From the NCBI GenBank assembly GCA_021784255.1, contig JAJXSZ010000020.1, positions 1-19,190 on the forward strand: a stretch of DNA of 19,190 nucleotides, given 5' to 3'. This DNA comes from Pseudomonadota bacterium. GTDB taxonomy: Bacteria > Pseudomonadota > Alphaproteobacteria > Acetobacterales > Acetobacteraceae. Under the pieces are notes generated by a model, which was given only the letters and a program-made list of their open reading frames with translations, was not told where the DNA came from and ran no database searches. Both the position numbers and the translations under genes were made by a program. The number at the start of each line of letters is the position of its first letter. Position 1 is the first letter of the stretch. Below are positions 7,654-15,299 of this stretch, in pieces.

Positions 7654-8417
7654 CGCCGGCTGGCCCCACGCCCGGGACGCCGGTGCTGGAGGCGCGCGAC
7701 CTGCATCGCAGCTTCGGCGGCGTGCGCGCCGTCAACGGCATTTCCTTCAGCGTGGCGCCGGGCGAGATTCTGGGCGTGATCGGGCCCAACGGATCGGGCA
7801 AGTCGACGCTGTTCAACTGCCTCCTGGGCCAGCTCCCGCCCTCGGCCGGCCAGGTCCTGCTCGACGGCGAGGACGTGACCGGGATGACGCCCGCCGCGCT
7901 CAACCGCCGCGGCGTCTCGCGCACGTTCCAACTGCTGCAGGTGTTCCCTCAGCTTTCGGTGCGCGAGAACCTGATCCTCGCGGGACAGGAGCATGTGGGC
8001 AGCCGGCTCGGGCGGCTGTTCGGCCGGCCCGATGCGGGGTTGACCGCCGCCGCTGAGCGCATGCTGCACCTGTTCCGGCTCGAGGCGCTGGCCGATCTGC
8101 TCGCTGGCGGGCTGAGCTACGGGCAGCAGAAACTGCTCGATGCCGCGATGGCGTTCATGGCCGGGCCGCGGCTGGTGCTGCTCGACGAGCCGGCCGGCGG
8201 CGTCAACCTGACGCTGCTCGGCGCTTTCCGCGAGCGGCTCAGGGCGATGAACCAGGAGGCTGGCAGCACCTTCGTCGTCATCGAGCACAACATGGATTTC
8301 GTGATGTCGCTGTGCACGCGGGTGATCTGCATCGCCGAGGGGCAGATCATCGCCGATGGCAGCCCGCAGGCAGTGCGCGAGAATCCGCAGGTGATCGAGG
8401 CCTATCTTGGCCACTGA
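7650..8417 (+). CDS. livG: branched-chain amino acid ABC transporter ATP-binding protein, LivG type
   Basis: 255-aa cytoplasmic ABC ATPase. Walker A is GPNGSGKST (45-53), the Q-loop Gln is at 94 (SRTFQ), the signature is LSYGQ (155-159), Walker B is RLVLLDEP (174-181) and the switch His is 213 (VIEHNMD). It is LivG rather than LivF because of the longer insert between the Q-loop and the signature (GSRLGRLFGRPDAGL region) and the RTFQLLQVFPQLSV block. ATG 7650 overlaps the livM stop; the same frame stays open far upstream inside livM, but that part has no ABC homology. It energises the LivH-LivM pore together with the next gene. Confidence 0.93.
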   Translation: MTPAGPTPGTPVLEARDLHRSFGGVRAVNGISFSVAPGEILGVIGPNGSGKSTLFNCLLGQLPPSAGQVLLDGEDVTGMTPAALNRRGVSRTFQLLQVFPQLSVRENLILAGQEHVGSRLGRLFGRPDAGLTAAAERMLHLFRLEALADLLAGGLSYGQQKLLDAAMAFMAGPRLVLLDEPAGGVNLTLLGAFRERLRAMNQEAGSTFVVIEHNMDFVMSLCTRVICIAEGQIIADGSPQAVRENPQVIEAYLGH

Positions 8418-9162
8418 CGCGACCCGGGCAAAAGATCCCGGCGCGGTCCTGCAACTGCGCGCGGTGGTCGGCGGCTACGGCCGCATGACCATCCTCAACG
8501 GCTGCAGCTTCGACGTCGCGCGGGCGGCGATCACGACCGTGATCGGGCCCAACGGGGCGGGCAAGTCCACCTGCTTCAAGGCGGTGTTCGGCATGCTCGC
8601 GGTGCGCTCGGGCCAGATCCTGCTCGACGGCGAGGACGTGACCAACGCGACGCCGCGCGCGATGATCGGGCGCGGCGTGTGCTATGTGCCGCAGGGACGC
8701 AACATCTTTCCCGAACTGTCGGTCGTCGACAATCTGGAACTCGGCGGCGTGCCGCTCGGAAGTGCGGCGGCGATGCGCCCGCGCGTGGAGACGGCGCTCG
8801 ACCGCTTCCCGGTGCTGCGCCAGAAGGCGCGCGCGCAGGCCTCCACGCTGTCGGGTGGGCAGCAGAAACTGCTCGAGATTGCGCGCGGGCTGATCGCGGA
8901 ACCGAAGCTGATCCTGATCGACGAGCCGTCGATCGGGTTGTCACCGATGATGGTCGCGGAGGTGTTCGCGACCTTGCGGGGGCTGCGCGACCAGGGCGTC
9001 TCGGTGCTGATGGTCGAGCAGAACGCCAGGAGCGCGCTCGAGATTTCCGATTACGGCATCGTGCTGGAGAGCGGACGGATGCGCATGCAGGCCGGCGCGC
9101 GGGCGCTGCTCGACGACCCGCGCGTGGGCCAGCTTTTCCTTGGCGCCGACGTGGATCTCTGA
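8407..9162 (+). CDS. livF: branched-chain amino acid ABC transporter ATP-binding protein, LivF type
   Basis: 251-aa ABC ATPase. Walker A is GPNGAGKST (47-55), followed by the typical LivF block YVPQGRNIFPELSVVDNLELGG, the signature LSGGQQ, Walker B LILIDEPSIGLSP and a VLMVEQNA switch region with Gln in place of His, as is usual for LivF. The start is TTG 8407, overlapping the last codons of livG by 11 bp; the next Met in frame (TILNGC region) would remove the first strand of the fold. It is the last gene of the operon. Only 10 bp separate its stop from the convergent lipoprotein gene, and no terminator hairpin is visible there. Confidence 0.92.
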   Translation: MATDATRAKDPGAVLQLRAVVGGYGRMTILNGCSFDVARAAITTVIGPNGAGKSTCFKAVFGMLAVRSGQILLDGEDVTNATPRAMIGRGVCYVPQGRNIFPELSVVDNLELGGVPLGSAAAMRPRVETALDRFPVLRQKARAQASTLSGGQQKLLEIARGLIAEPKLILIDEPSIGLSPMMVAEVFATLRGLRDQGVSVLMVEQNARSALEISDYGIVLESGRMRMQAGARALLDDPRVGQLFLGADVDL

Positions 9163-9172
9163 ACCCCGCCGC

Positions 9173-9688
9173 TCAGTTGCAGGTGGCGAACCGGTACGGC
9201 TGGTCGATCGGCTTGGCGCTGGCGTAGGAGGCCAGCTGCGACGCCGATTGCAGCGCCAGCACATCGGCGAAGCGGCCGACATTCTGCTCGCAGAACGTCA
9301 CCCCCTCCTGGGTGCCGATCTGGCTCTGGGCGTTGGCGAGCGCGGTGATGTAGTTGTCGTGCTCCGCCTGCGCCGAGCGGCCGTAATTGCGGCGGAAATA
9401 GCCGGCGAGCGTCCTGTCGTCGGCGGTGAGCGCGGCGCGGTAGCGCTCGACGAAGCTGTTGTACTGGTCACGCGCGTCGCAGGAGAGGGCAGTGACCATC
9501 AGCCGGCTCTTCAGTCCCTCCACCTCAATCGCGGTGAGTTCCGGCGGCTGGGCGCAGTAGGGGGCGGGCGGCGCGTCGATGTGGCCGACCGGAAGCGCTG
9601 CCTGGGGAGCGGGCGCATGCGCCCGATGGGCGCAGCCGAACAGCAGCAACAGGCCAGCGGCGAGGGCGGGGACGGCGATCAGACGCAT
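9173..9688 (-). CDS. small Cys-containing lipoprotein of unknown function
   Basis: 171 aa. The N-terminus MRLIAVPALAAGLLLLFGCA is a lipoprotein signal with a LLFGC-type lipobox, so Cys19 is the likely lipidated residue. The rest is a helical, Ala/Gln/Arg-rich domain (residues about 45-171) with four further Cys: YCAQPPEL, LSCDARD, TFCEQN and the C-terminal ATCN. Four Cys in a periplasmic domain suggest two disulfides. I chose ATG 9688 because it places the hydrophobic signal correctly; the open frame runs to 9850 but adds only a Pro-rich stretch. I do not recognise a named family. It is transcribed divergently from the ATP-grasp/alpha-E pair, with 200 bp between the starts. Confidence 0.75.
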   Translation of the reverse strand: MRLIAVPALAAGLLLLFGCAHRAHAPAPQAALPVGHIDAPPAPYCAQPPELTAIEVEGLKSRLMVTALSCDARDQYNSFVERYRAALTADDRTLAGYFRRNYGRSAQAEHDNYITALANAQSQIGTQEGVTFCEQNVGRFADVLALQSASQLASYASAKPIDQPYRFATCN

Positions 9689-9777
9689 GCAGGGCTCCGG
9701 GACAGGCGGCGCTGTGAAAAGCGGCTTGTGGGGCGGGTTGTGGGCGTGGGGTTGAGGTAGCGGAGGCGGCGGTGGCT

Positions 9778-9839
9778 GTGCAACCGCGCCGTCCGGCGCG
9801 GCCATGACGCGTGGCAGGCGGCAATCGCGGCGGTTGCAC
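9778..9839. promoter_or_regulatory. 10-bp inverted repeat in the divergent promoter region
   Basis: GTGCAACCGC (9778-9787) is perfectly inverted as GCGGTTGCAC (9830-9839), 42 bp apart. Both arms read TTGCAC outward on the transcribed strands, so they could serve as -35 elements for two divergent promoters or as operator half-sites. A 7-bp hairpin, CCGCGCC/GGCGCGG (9784-9790 and 9795-9801), overlaps the left arm. Confidence 0.4.
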
Positions 9840-9860
9840 GGCGGACGCATCTGCTATGCT
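9834..9860 (+). promoter_or_regulatory. possible promoter of the ATP-grasp/alpha-E operon
   Basis: TTGCAC (9834-9839) and TATGCT (9855-9860) are separated by 15 bp. They lie just before the AAGGAG ribosome-binding site (9878-9883) of the ATP-grasp gene. The -10 match is good and the -35 partial, and the spacing is short for a sigma-70 type promoter. Confidence 0.35.
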
Positions 9861-9888
9861 GGTTTGCGAAAGGCCAGAAGGAGCTTTG

Positions 9889-11364
9889 ATGGCGGAACGG
9901 AAACCGGCGGCCGAGGCGACGCCGCTGTTCGCCGGCTATGCGCCGGGGCCCTATTTCTGCGAGCTGACGGCCCCGCGCGAGGGCGATGGCGGCGCCCTGG
10001 GCGTGGTGCGGGCCAGGCTCGCCGCGATCGGCATCGAGGCGCTGCGAGCCCGCGCCGCGGCGGCCGAGGGCGACCTGATCGACCTCGGCGTCACCTTCAC
10101 CGTCTATTCGGACGCCGCCGCGATCGACCGCATCCTGCCCTTCGACTGCATCCCCCGCATCATCACCGCCGGCGAGTGGGACCGGATCGAGCGCGGCGTG
10201 AAGCAGCGCGTGGCGGCGCTGAACCTGTTCCTGCACGACATCTACCATGAGCGGAAAATCCTCGCCGACGGCGTCCTGCCGCGCGACCTGGTGCTGGGCA
10301 ATGCGAATTACCGGCCGGAGATGGAGCATTTTCCCGTTCGCTTTGGAACCTACGTGCATATCTGCGGAACCGACATCGTGCGCGGGCGCGATGGCGATTT
10401 CATGGTGCTGGAGGACAACGCGCGCACGCCCTCGGGCGTCTCCTACGTGGTCGAAAACCGGCACCTGATGAACCGCACCTTCCCCGACCTGATGGCGGGG
10501 ATGAAGCTGCGGCCGGTGGACGACTACGGCCGGCGGCTGCATGCGGCGATGGCGGAGATCGCGCCCGCGGGGGTCGATGACCCGCAGGTCGTCCTGCTGT
10601 CGCCCGGCATCTACAACTCCGCCTATTTCGAGCATGTGTTCCTGGCGCGCGAGATGGGCGTGCCGCTGGTAGAGGGAGCGGATCTTGCGGTCGAGCAGGA
10701 CCATGTGTGGATGCGCACCACGGCGGGGCTGCGGCCGGTGCACACGATCTATCGGCGCATCGGCGACGACTTCCTCGACCCGACGGTGTTCCGCCCGGAA
10801 AGCCTGCTCGGCGTGCCGGGCCTGATCGGCGCCTGGCGGCGCGGCAACGTGACGCTGGCCAACGCGGTCGGCACCGGGGTCGCGGACGACAAGGCGGTCT
10901 ATGCCTACATGCCGCGCATCATCCGCTACTACCTGGGCGAGGAAGCGATCCTCGCCAACGTGCCGACCCATACCTGCCGCGAGCGGGGGGGGCTCGACTA
11001 CACGCTGGCCCATCTTGCGCAGCTGGTGGTCAAGCCGGTGGGCGAGAGCGGCGGCTACGGCATCACCATCGGACCGCGGGCCAGCCGGGCGGAGCTGGAG
11101 CGGGCCCGCGCGGCGCTGCTCGCGGAGCCGGCAAAATGGATCAGCCAGGAGGTGATCGACCTTTCCGTCGCGCCGACCCTGACCGAGAGCGGCGTGCGGC
11201 CGCGGCACCTCGATCTGCGCCCCTTCGCCGTGACCGGGCGGGAGAGCTGGGTGCTGCCTGGCGGGCTGTCGCGGGTGGCGATGAAGGAAGGGTCGCTGAT
11301 CGTGAACTCATCGCAGGGCGGCGGATCGAAGGATACCTGGGTGCTCGCGGCGGAGGCCGGGTGA
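9889..11364 (+). CDS. circularly permuted ATP-grasp type 2 protein
   Basis: The 491-aa protein belongs to the CP_ATPgrasp family (former DUF404/DUF407). Recognisable blocks in order are LGVTFTVYSD, VRFGTYVHICGTDIVRG, MVLEDNARTPSGVSYVVENR, GVPLVEGADLAVEQD, YRRIGDDFLDP, NAVGTGVADDKAVYAYMP, VVKPVGESGGYG (glycine-rich ATP-binding loop), HLDLRPFAV, GGLSRVA and NSSQGGGSKDTWVL. Charged residues in these blocks fit ATP and Mg binding. Relatives are predicted carboxylate-amine (peptide-bond-forming) ligases, but the substrate is not established. AAGGAG lies five bases before ATG 9889; an ATG at 9811 would add an unconserved leader. Its stop overlaps the next start (ATGA-type TGATG), coupling it to the alpha-E protein, its usual partner. 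Confidence 0.92.
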   Translation: MAERKPAAEATPLFAGYAPGPYFCELTAPREGDGGALGVVRARLAAIGIEALRARAAAAEGDLIDLGVTFTVYSDAAAIDRILPFDCIPRIITAGEWDRIERGVKQRVAALNLFLHDIYHERKILADGVLPRDLVLGNANYRPEMEHFPVRFGTYVHICGTDIVRGRDGDFMVLEDNARTPSGVSYVVENRHLMNRTFPDLMAGMKLRPVDDYGRRLHAAMAEIAPAGVDDPQVVLLSPGIYNSAYFEHVFLAREMGVPLVEGADLAVEQDHVWMRTTAGLRPVHTIYRRIGDDFLDPTVFRPESLLGVPGLIGAWRRGNVTLANAVGTGVADDKAVYAYMPRIIRYYLGEEAILANVPTHTCRERGGLDYTLAHLAQLVVKPVGESGGYGITIGPRASRAELERARAALLAEPAKWISQEVIDLSVAPTLTESGVRPRHLDLRPFAVTGRESWVLPGGLSRVAMKEGSLIVNSSQGGGSKDTWVLAAEAG

Positions 11365-12344
11365 TGGCGCGCGAGCCGGTGATGCTGGCGCGCTATGCCG
11401 AAGGGCTGTTCTGGATGGCGCGCTATCTCGAGCGGGTCGAGAACATGGCGCGGCTGATCGACGTCACGCAGGGGTTCGAGAGCCCGGGGCGGGAGGCGGA
11501 AAGCTGGTACGCGCTGGTGCAGATCAACGCCGACGAGGAGAATTTCGCGCGGCTCGGCCACACGCCCGGCGCCGAGGCGGTGAAGGCGTTCTACCTGGCC
11601 GACGCGGCGAACCCGACGTCCATCCCCGCCTCACTCGAGGCCGCGCGCTACAACGCAAGCACGCTGCGGCCGCTGATCTCGACGGAGATGTGGCGCCAGC
11701 TCAACATGTTCCATCGCGCCATGTCGGCGATCGCGCCCGAGGAAATGCAGGGCGACCGCCTGTCGCGCCTGTGCACGCGCGTCAAGGAAGGCGTGCAGAC
11801 GCACACCGGCATCACCGAGGGCACGTTCTTCCGCGACCAGGGCTGGCTGTTCTACCGGCTCGGGCGGCTGATCGAGCGCGCGGATCAGACGACGCGGCTG
11901 CTCGACATCCGCTACCACCTGCTGACGGCGCCGAACGGCGGCGAGGACCGACGCGTGGCGGAGCTCGAGCGCTGGGGCGGCGTCTTGCGCGCGGCAGCGG
12001 GCTACCACGGGTTCCGGCGCGTGGCGCCGCCAGGGTTCGCGCCGGCGGACGTGGTGGCGTTCCTGCTGGTCGATCGCGGGTCGCCGCGCAGCGTCGCGCT
12101 GTGCGTGAGCGAGATGGAGGCGTGCCTGGGCGAGCTGCGCGCGCGCTATGGGCTGCGCGGCACCGTCGACGCGCTCGAACTGGCGGAGGAACTGCGCGCG
12201 GCGCTGACCGGGCGGCCGGTCTCGCGCATCATCGAGGGCGGGCTGCGCGCCTTCCTCGACGCGGTGCAGCAGAACCTGAATGCCCTGGCGGCGGCGATCG
12301 GCACCGCGTTTTTCCGCGACTGGCGGCCGAACGCCGCATCCTAG
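11364..12344 (+). CDS. alpha-E domain-containing protein (DUF403)
   Basis: The 326-aa, almost entirely helical cytoplasmic protein is of the alpha-E (DUF403) family. It starts with the family hallmark MLARYAEGLFWMARYLERVENMARL (in parts), followed by the STEMWRQLN segment, GITEGTFFRDQGWLFYRLGR and LIERADQTTRLLDIRY. The repeated ERxxNxAR/ERADQTTR helices typify the family. It is always found with circularly permuted ATP-grasp proteins and is thought to assist them. Often a transglutaminase-like protein or a proteasome-type protease follows in the operon; neither is present here. The ATG overlaps the upstream stop. The TAG stop (12342-12344) is part of the CTAG end of a repeat element, so the last residues may reflect the insertion. 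Confidence 0.9.
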   Translation: MAREPVMLARYAEGLFWMARYLERVENMARLIDVTQGFESPGREAESWYALVQINADEENFARLGHTPGAEAVKAFYLADAANPTSIPASLEAARYNASTLRPLISTEMWRQLNMFHRAMSAIAPEEMQGDRLSRLCTRVKEGVQTHTGITEGTFFRDQGWLFYRLGRLIERADQTTRLLDIRYHLLTAPNGGEDRRVAELERWGGVLRAAAGYHGFRRVAPPGFAPADVVAFLLVDRGSPRSVALCVSEMEACLGELRARYGLRGTVDALELAEELRAALTGRPVSRIIEGGLRAFLDAVQQNLNALAAAIGTAFFRDWRPNAAS

Positions 12345-12469
12345 AGCGACCTCCGGTCGGCCTCAGCCGGTCCGGCTCAGGCCGACCGCAGATAAGTTGC
12401 TCCAGATACTAAGTTTCCTAGAGCAGGAAAGCCGACCTGATGATGCTGTCCGGTCGGCTATTGCTCTAG
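12341..12469 (+). repeat. interspersed palindromic element, full length (copy 2)
   Basis: 129 bp from CTAGAGCGA to ATTGCTCTAG. It aligns without gaps to the copy at 18045. The first hairpin, GGTCGGCCTCAGCC with GGCTCAGGCCGACC, has only one mismatch. The second pairs GCCGACC with GGTCGGC (12431-12457 region). The terminal motif recurs inside (TTGCTCCAG and CCTAGAGCAGG), so the element looks like two half-elements joined. It supplies the stop codon of the alpha-E gene and ends 72 bp before the aldehyde dehydrogenase start. Confidence 0.9.
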
Positions 12470-12541
12470 CCGGGATTTGGCGACGGCCGCGCGCTGGCGC
12501 AGAATGGGCCGAACCCAGCCACCAGCAAACGGAGACGCTTC

Positions 12542-13987
12542 ATGTCCGCTGCGACCTATCCCGAGATCTCGCTTTTCATCGATGGCGCCTGGACCAAGGC
12601 GGCCGGCGGCAAGCACCTGACGGTGCTGAACCCGGCCACGAGCGAGCCGCTCGGCACCGTCGCGCATGCCGGGAAGGCCGATCTCGACCGCGCGCTGGAG
12701 GCGGCACAGAAAGGCTTCGCGGCATGGCGGAAGGTTTCCGCTTTCGAGCGGGGCAAGGTGCTGAAGCGCGCCGCGGCACTGATGCGCGAGCGCGCCGACA
12801 GCATCGCGCCACTGATGACGATGGAGCAGGGCAAGCCGGTGGCCGAGGCCAAGGGCGAGCTCCTGGTCGGCGCCGATGTGATGGACTGGTTCGGCGAGGA
12901 AGCCCGGCGCGCCTATGGCCGCGTGATCCCGGCGCGGGCGGATGGCGTCTACCAGCTCGTCATCAAGGAGCCGGTGGGGCCGGTCGCGGCGTTCACGCCG
13001 TGGAATTTCCCGGTGAACCAGGCCGTGCGCAAGCTCTCCGCGGCGCTCGCCGCCGGCTGCTCGATCATCCTCAAGGGCCCGGAGGAAACGCCGGCCTCCT
13101 GCGCGGAGCTGGTGCGCGTCTTTGCCGATGCCGGCGTGCCGGCGGGGGTGGTGCAACTGGTCTACGGGATTCCCGCGGAGATTTCGGAATATCTCATTCC
13201 GCATCCGATCATCCGCAAGATCTCGTTCACCGGCTCGACGGCGGTGGGCAAGCAACTCGCCGCGCTGGCGGGACTGCACATGAAGCGCGTGACGATGGAG
13301 CTCGGTGGCCATGCGCCAGCCCTGGTGTTCGAGGACGCCGACATCGATGCCGCGGCGAAGATTCTCGCCGCCAACAAGTTCCGCAACGCCGGCCAGGTCT
13401 GCATCGCGCCGACGCGCCTGCTGGTGCAGGAGAGCGTCTATGAGAAGTTCGTCGATCGTTTCGTGACCATCGCCAAGAACATCAAGGTGGGCAGCGGGCT
13501 CGACGCCGGCACGACGATGGGGCCGCTGGCCAATGCCCGACGGATCACCGCGATGGAAGGCTTCGTCGCCGATGCGGTGCAGAAGGGGGCGACGCTGCGC
13601 ACCGGCGGCAAGCGCATCGGCAACAAGGGCAATTTCTTCGAGCCTACGGTGCTGACCGAGGTCACGACCGACATGCGCGCGATGAACGAGGAGCCGTTCG
13701 GGCCGCTGGCGTTGGTCGTCGCGTTCAAGAAGACCGAGGAAGCGGTGGCGGAGGCCAACCGCCTGCCCTACGGGCTCGCCGCCTATGCCTATACGCGTTC
13801 CGCGACCACCGCGAACAAGGTGGCGACGGCCGTCGAGTCCGGCATGATGTCGATCAACCATCACGGGCTCGCGCTGCCGGAAGTGCCGTTCGGCGGGATG
13901 AAGGATTCCGGCTACGGCTCGGAGGGCGGGCTCGAGGCGATGGAAGCCTATCTCAACACCAAGTTCGTGACGCAGGCCTCGGCATAA
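12542..13987 (+). CDS. NAD(P)-dependent aldehyde dehydrogenase, succinate-semialdehyde dehydrogenase type
   Basis: The 481-aa protein belongs to the aldehyde dehydrogenase superfamily and is of normal length. Visible active-site elements are FTPWNFP with Asn155, KGPEETPAS with the cofactor-contacting Lys178, FTGSTAVG (229-236), general base Glu253 in MELGGHAP, catalytic Cys287 in RNAGQVCIAPTR, and EEPFGP near the C-terminus. The overall pattern (GKPVAEAKGE, MELGG-AP, NAGQ-C, PFGGMKDSGYGSEGG) is closest to NAD-dependent succinate-semialdehyde dehydrogenases, which oxidise the semialdehyde to succinate. Related enzymes accept glutarate or other semialdehydes, so specificity is not certain, and no GABA transaminase is nearby. 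GGAG at 12531-12534 sits seven bases before ATG 12542. A strong terminator follows. Confidence 0.88.
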   Translation: MSAATYPEISLFIDGAWTKAAGGKHLTVLNPATSEPLGTVAHAGKADLDRALEAAQKGFAAWRKVSAFERGKVLKRAAALMRERADSIAPLMTMEQGKPVAEAKGELLVGADVMDWFGEEARRAYGRVIPARADGVYQLVIKEPVGPVAAFTPWNFPVNQAVRKLSAALAAGCSIILKGPEETPASCAELVRVFADAGVPAGVVQLVYGIPAEISEYLIPHPIIRKISFTGSTAVGKQLAALAGLHMKRVTMELGGHAPALVFEDADIDAAAKILAANKFRNAGQVCIAPTRLLVQESVYEKFVDRFVTIAKNIKVGSGLDAGTTMGPLANARRITAMEGFVADAVQKGATLRTGGKRIGNKGNFFEPTVLTEVTTDMRAMNEEPFGPLALVVAFKKTEEAVAEANRLPYGLAAYAYTRSATTANKVATAVESGMMSINHHGLALPEVPFGGMKDSGYGSEGGLEAMEAYLNTKFVTQASA

Positions 13988-14003
13988 CCGACGGCGGGCG
14001 GTG

Positions 14004-14046
14004 AACCGTTCCGGTGGCCGCGTGCCGCCGGAACGGTTTTTCTTTG
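14004..14046 (+). terminator. Rho-independent terminator after the aldehyde dehydrogenase gene
   Basis: A 15-bp stem with one G-T wobble, AACCGTTCCGGTGGC (14004-14018) with GCCGCCGGAACGGTT (14024-14038), encloses the loop CGCGT and runs into a T-rich tail TTTTTCTTT. It lies 17 bp after the stop codon, just ahead of the repeat element and convergent to nagA. Confidence 0.92.
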
Positions 14047-14053
14047 CCCGCAG

Positions 14054-14178
14054 CTAGAGCAATATCCGACCAGATAGAATCATCTGGCCTGATTTCCCGC
14101 TCCAGGAAACTTGGAATCCAGCGCAGCCGCCGATCTGCCCGAGCCGGACCGGCTCAGACCGATCGGAGGTTGCTCTCG
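14054..14178 (-). repeat. interspersed palindromic element, inverted copy (copy 3)
   Basis: It starts CTAGAGCAATATCCGACCAG and ends GGTTGCTCTCG. It is the reverse complement of the 18045 copy with about 4 bases missing in the middle and a damaged right end (CTCG in place of CTAG). The CCAGAT/ATCTGG hairpin and the GAGCCGG-CCGGCTC palindrome are kept. Its right end overlaps the last codons of nagA and supplies that gene's TGA stop. Confidence 0.88.
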
Positions 14179-15299
14179 AGTTTCCGACCGCCCTGCCAGA
14201 CCGCTGCGACGTTCCAGCCAGCGTCCAGGGCAACGAGATCGGCGCGCATGCCGGCCGCGATACGGCCGCGATCGCCGAGGCGCATCGCCGCGGCGGGGGT
14301 CGCGGTCGCCATGCGCAGGATCGCCCCGTCCGTGGCGAGCCGCAGCGCGCGGGCGCGGCGCGCCGCCTCCACCATGGTCAGGTGCGCGCCGGCGAGCGTG
14401 CCGGCGGCATCGATGAGGCGGCCATCGACCAGGCGGATCTGCCTGCCGTCGAGCTCGAAACTGGTGCAATCGCAGGCGGCGGTGGCCATCGCATCCGAAA
14501 CCAGAAAGGCGCGATCCGGACCGAGCAGGGCGATGGTGGCGCGCAGACTCGCCGCGTCCACATGATGGCCGTCGGCGATGAGCCCGGCGAACAGCCTGGT
14601 TCCTGCCGCGGCCAGCGACATCGCGCCGCCGACCGGGCCGGGGGTGCGCGAGGCGAAGGGCGGCATCGCGTTCCACAGATGCGTGCAGCCGCTGAGCCCC
14701 TCCCCGGCCGCGGCGGCAAGGCGCTGGGGCTCGGCCTCGGTGTGGCCAGCGAAGACGACGGCGCCGCCTGCCACGAGACGGGCGATCAGGCCGCCGGCGA
14801 CACATTCCGGCGCCAGGGTGACGAGGAGCGGGAAGCCGGGCGCGAGCGACGCCGTGTCCGCCTGCGTCATCGTCACGATCGCGGATCGACGGTGGATGCC
14901 GGGGCGCTGCGGGCTGATGAACGGGCCTTCGAGATGCAACCCGGCGAGCCCCGGCACACGCGCCGCAAGGGCGTTGGCGATGGCGGCGACGGCGGCCGCG
15001 CGCCTGGCGGCATCGTCGGTGATGAAGGTGGCGAGGATCGAGGTCGTTCCGGCCGCTGCGTGAGCGGCGGCGATGCGCGCGAGCCCCGCCGGCGTCGGCT
15101 CGGCATTGAACATCACGCCCCCGCCGCCGTTCACCTGCAGGTCGATGAAGCCGGGGACGAGAAGTTTCGCGTGCTCGACCACGACGCCGGCGGGCGGCGT
15201 GTCGACGATGGCGCCGATGCGCTCATCCTCGATCAGCACCGTCACGCCAGCGCGGAAATCGGTCCCGTCGAACAGGCGCTCGGCCGCGATCGCCCTCAT
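14154..15299 (-). CDS. nagA: N-acetylglucosamine-6-phosphate deacetylase
   Basis: The 381-aa protein is an amidohydrolase-superfamily enzyme that converts GlcNAc-6-P to GlcN-6-P and acetate. Metal and catalytic signatures visible are PGFIDLQVNGGGG (49-61), metal-binding Glu124 in HLEGPFISP, His186 in AGHTEA, His207 in THLWNAMPP, substrate-contacting IADGHHV (241-247) and catalytic Asp269 in VSDAMA. Its ATG overlaps the murQ stop (ATGA), so the two are translationally coupled: MurQ makes GlcNAc-6-P, the NagA substrate. The last residues (about SNLRSV) and the TGA stop are encoded by the end of an inserted repeat, so the native C-terminus may have been replaced. No nagB deaminase is in the window. 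Confidence 0.93.
   Translation of the reverse strand: MRAIAAERLFDGTDFRAGVTVLIEDERIGAIVDTPPAGVVVEHAKLLVPGFIDLQVNGGGGVMFNAEPTPAGLARIAAAHAAAGTTSILATFITDDAARRAAAVAAIANALAARVPGLAGLHLEGPFISPQRPGIHRRSAIVTMTQADTASLAPGFPLLVTLAPECVAGGLIARLVAGGAVVFAGHTEAEPQRLAAAAGEGLSGCTHLWNAMPPFASRTPGPVGGAMSLAAAGTRLFAGLIADGHHVDAASLRATIALLGPDRAFLVSDAMATAACDCTSFELDGRQIRLVDGRLIDAAGTLAGAHLTMVEAARRARALRLATDGAILRMATATPAAAMRLGDRGRIAAGMRADLVALDAGWNVAAVWQGGRKLESNLRSV

Noticed and set aside
9679..11208. 509-codon minus-strand open frame opposite the ATP-grasp gene
   Set aside because: No recognisable motif, composition typical of antisense frames, and it overlaps a well-supported coding frame throughout.
12458..13864. 468-codon minus-strand frame opposite the aldehyde dehydrogenase
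   Set aside because: Arg/His/Gly-rich shadow; all catalytic motifs are on the plus strand.
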